In this document: one piece after another, positions 7,205 through 7,207 of the stretch | Position numbering within the stretch: position 1 is the stretch's first letter | Layout: every line of letters starts with the position of its first letter | Source of the DNA: Deltaproteobacteria bacterium | GTDB lineage: Bacteria; Myxococcota_A; UBA796 | Length of the DNA: 7,207 nucleotides | Assembly: GCA_002707085.1 (NCBI GenBank) | Contig: PALY01000113.1 | Coordinates: 12,122-19,328 of the forward strand | Reading direction: 5' to 3' | The notes under the pieces: model-generated | What the model was told of the DNA's origin: nothing | Seen by the model: the letters and a program-made list of their open reading frames with translations, nothing else | Database searches by the model: none | Position numbers and translations under genes: made by a program

Positions 7205-7207
7205 TCA

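Overview
The window looks like ordinary bacterial chromosome of moderate GC (about half by eye) from a Gram-negative lineage. The 'delta-proteobacterial'/Myxococcota-like groups are my best guess, with low confidence. Reasons: a Bacteroidota/delta-type succinate dehydrogenase (sdhA followed directly by sdhB), two lipoproteins with short acidic Ser/Thr/Asp-rich tethers after the lipobox, and a small (4.5S-like) SRP RNA. Nothing suggests a phage, transposon or CRISPR array.

Layout, + strand (1-4193): the 3' part of sdhA (entering from outside the window) overlaps sdhB by 4 bp (ATGA). Sixty-two bases after sdhB comes a small His-rich lipoprotein with a YtkA/FixH-like beta-sandwich domain. It is overlapped by a lipoprotein-type di-haem cytochrome c peroxidase of the MauG/CcpA superfamily. 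These last two probably form one translational unit and act outside the cytoplasmic membrane; the sdhAB proteins act at its inner face.

Layout, - strand (7204-4196, read right to left): tRNA-Ser(CGA), tRNA-Ser(GGA), SRP RNA (ffs), dnaX, recR. This matches the tRNA-Ser/SRP RNA/dnaX/recR order known from Bacillus subtilis, but the small ebfC (ybaB/yaaK) gene usually found between dnaX and recR is absent; here dnaX and recR overlap. The dnaX linker contains an in-frame 9-bp tandem repeat. recR converges on the peroxidase gene with only 2 bp between stop codons.

The region is almost fully coding; no gene-free stretch exceeds 300 bases. The most interesting items are the YtkA-like/di-haem peroxidase lipoprotein pair with its unusual cysteine pair and awkward start site, the dnaX repeat, and the compact RNA/replication/repair cluster. 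I do not see a clearly new system; the lipoprotein-peroxidase pair is the best candidate for an undescribed function.
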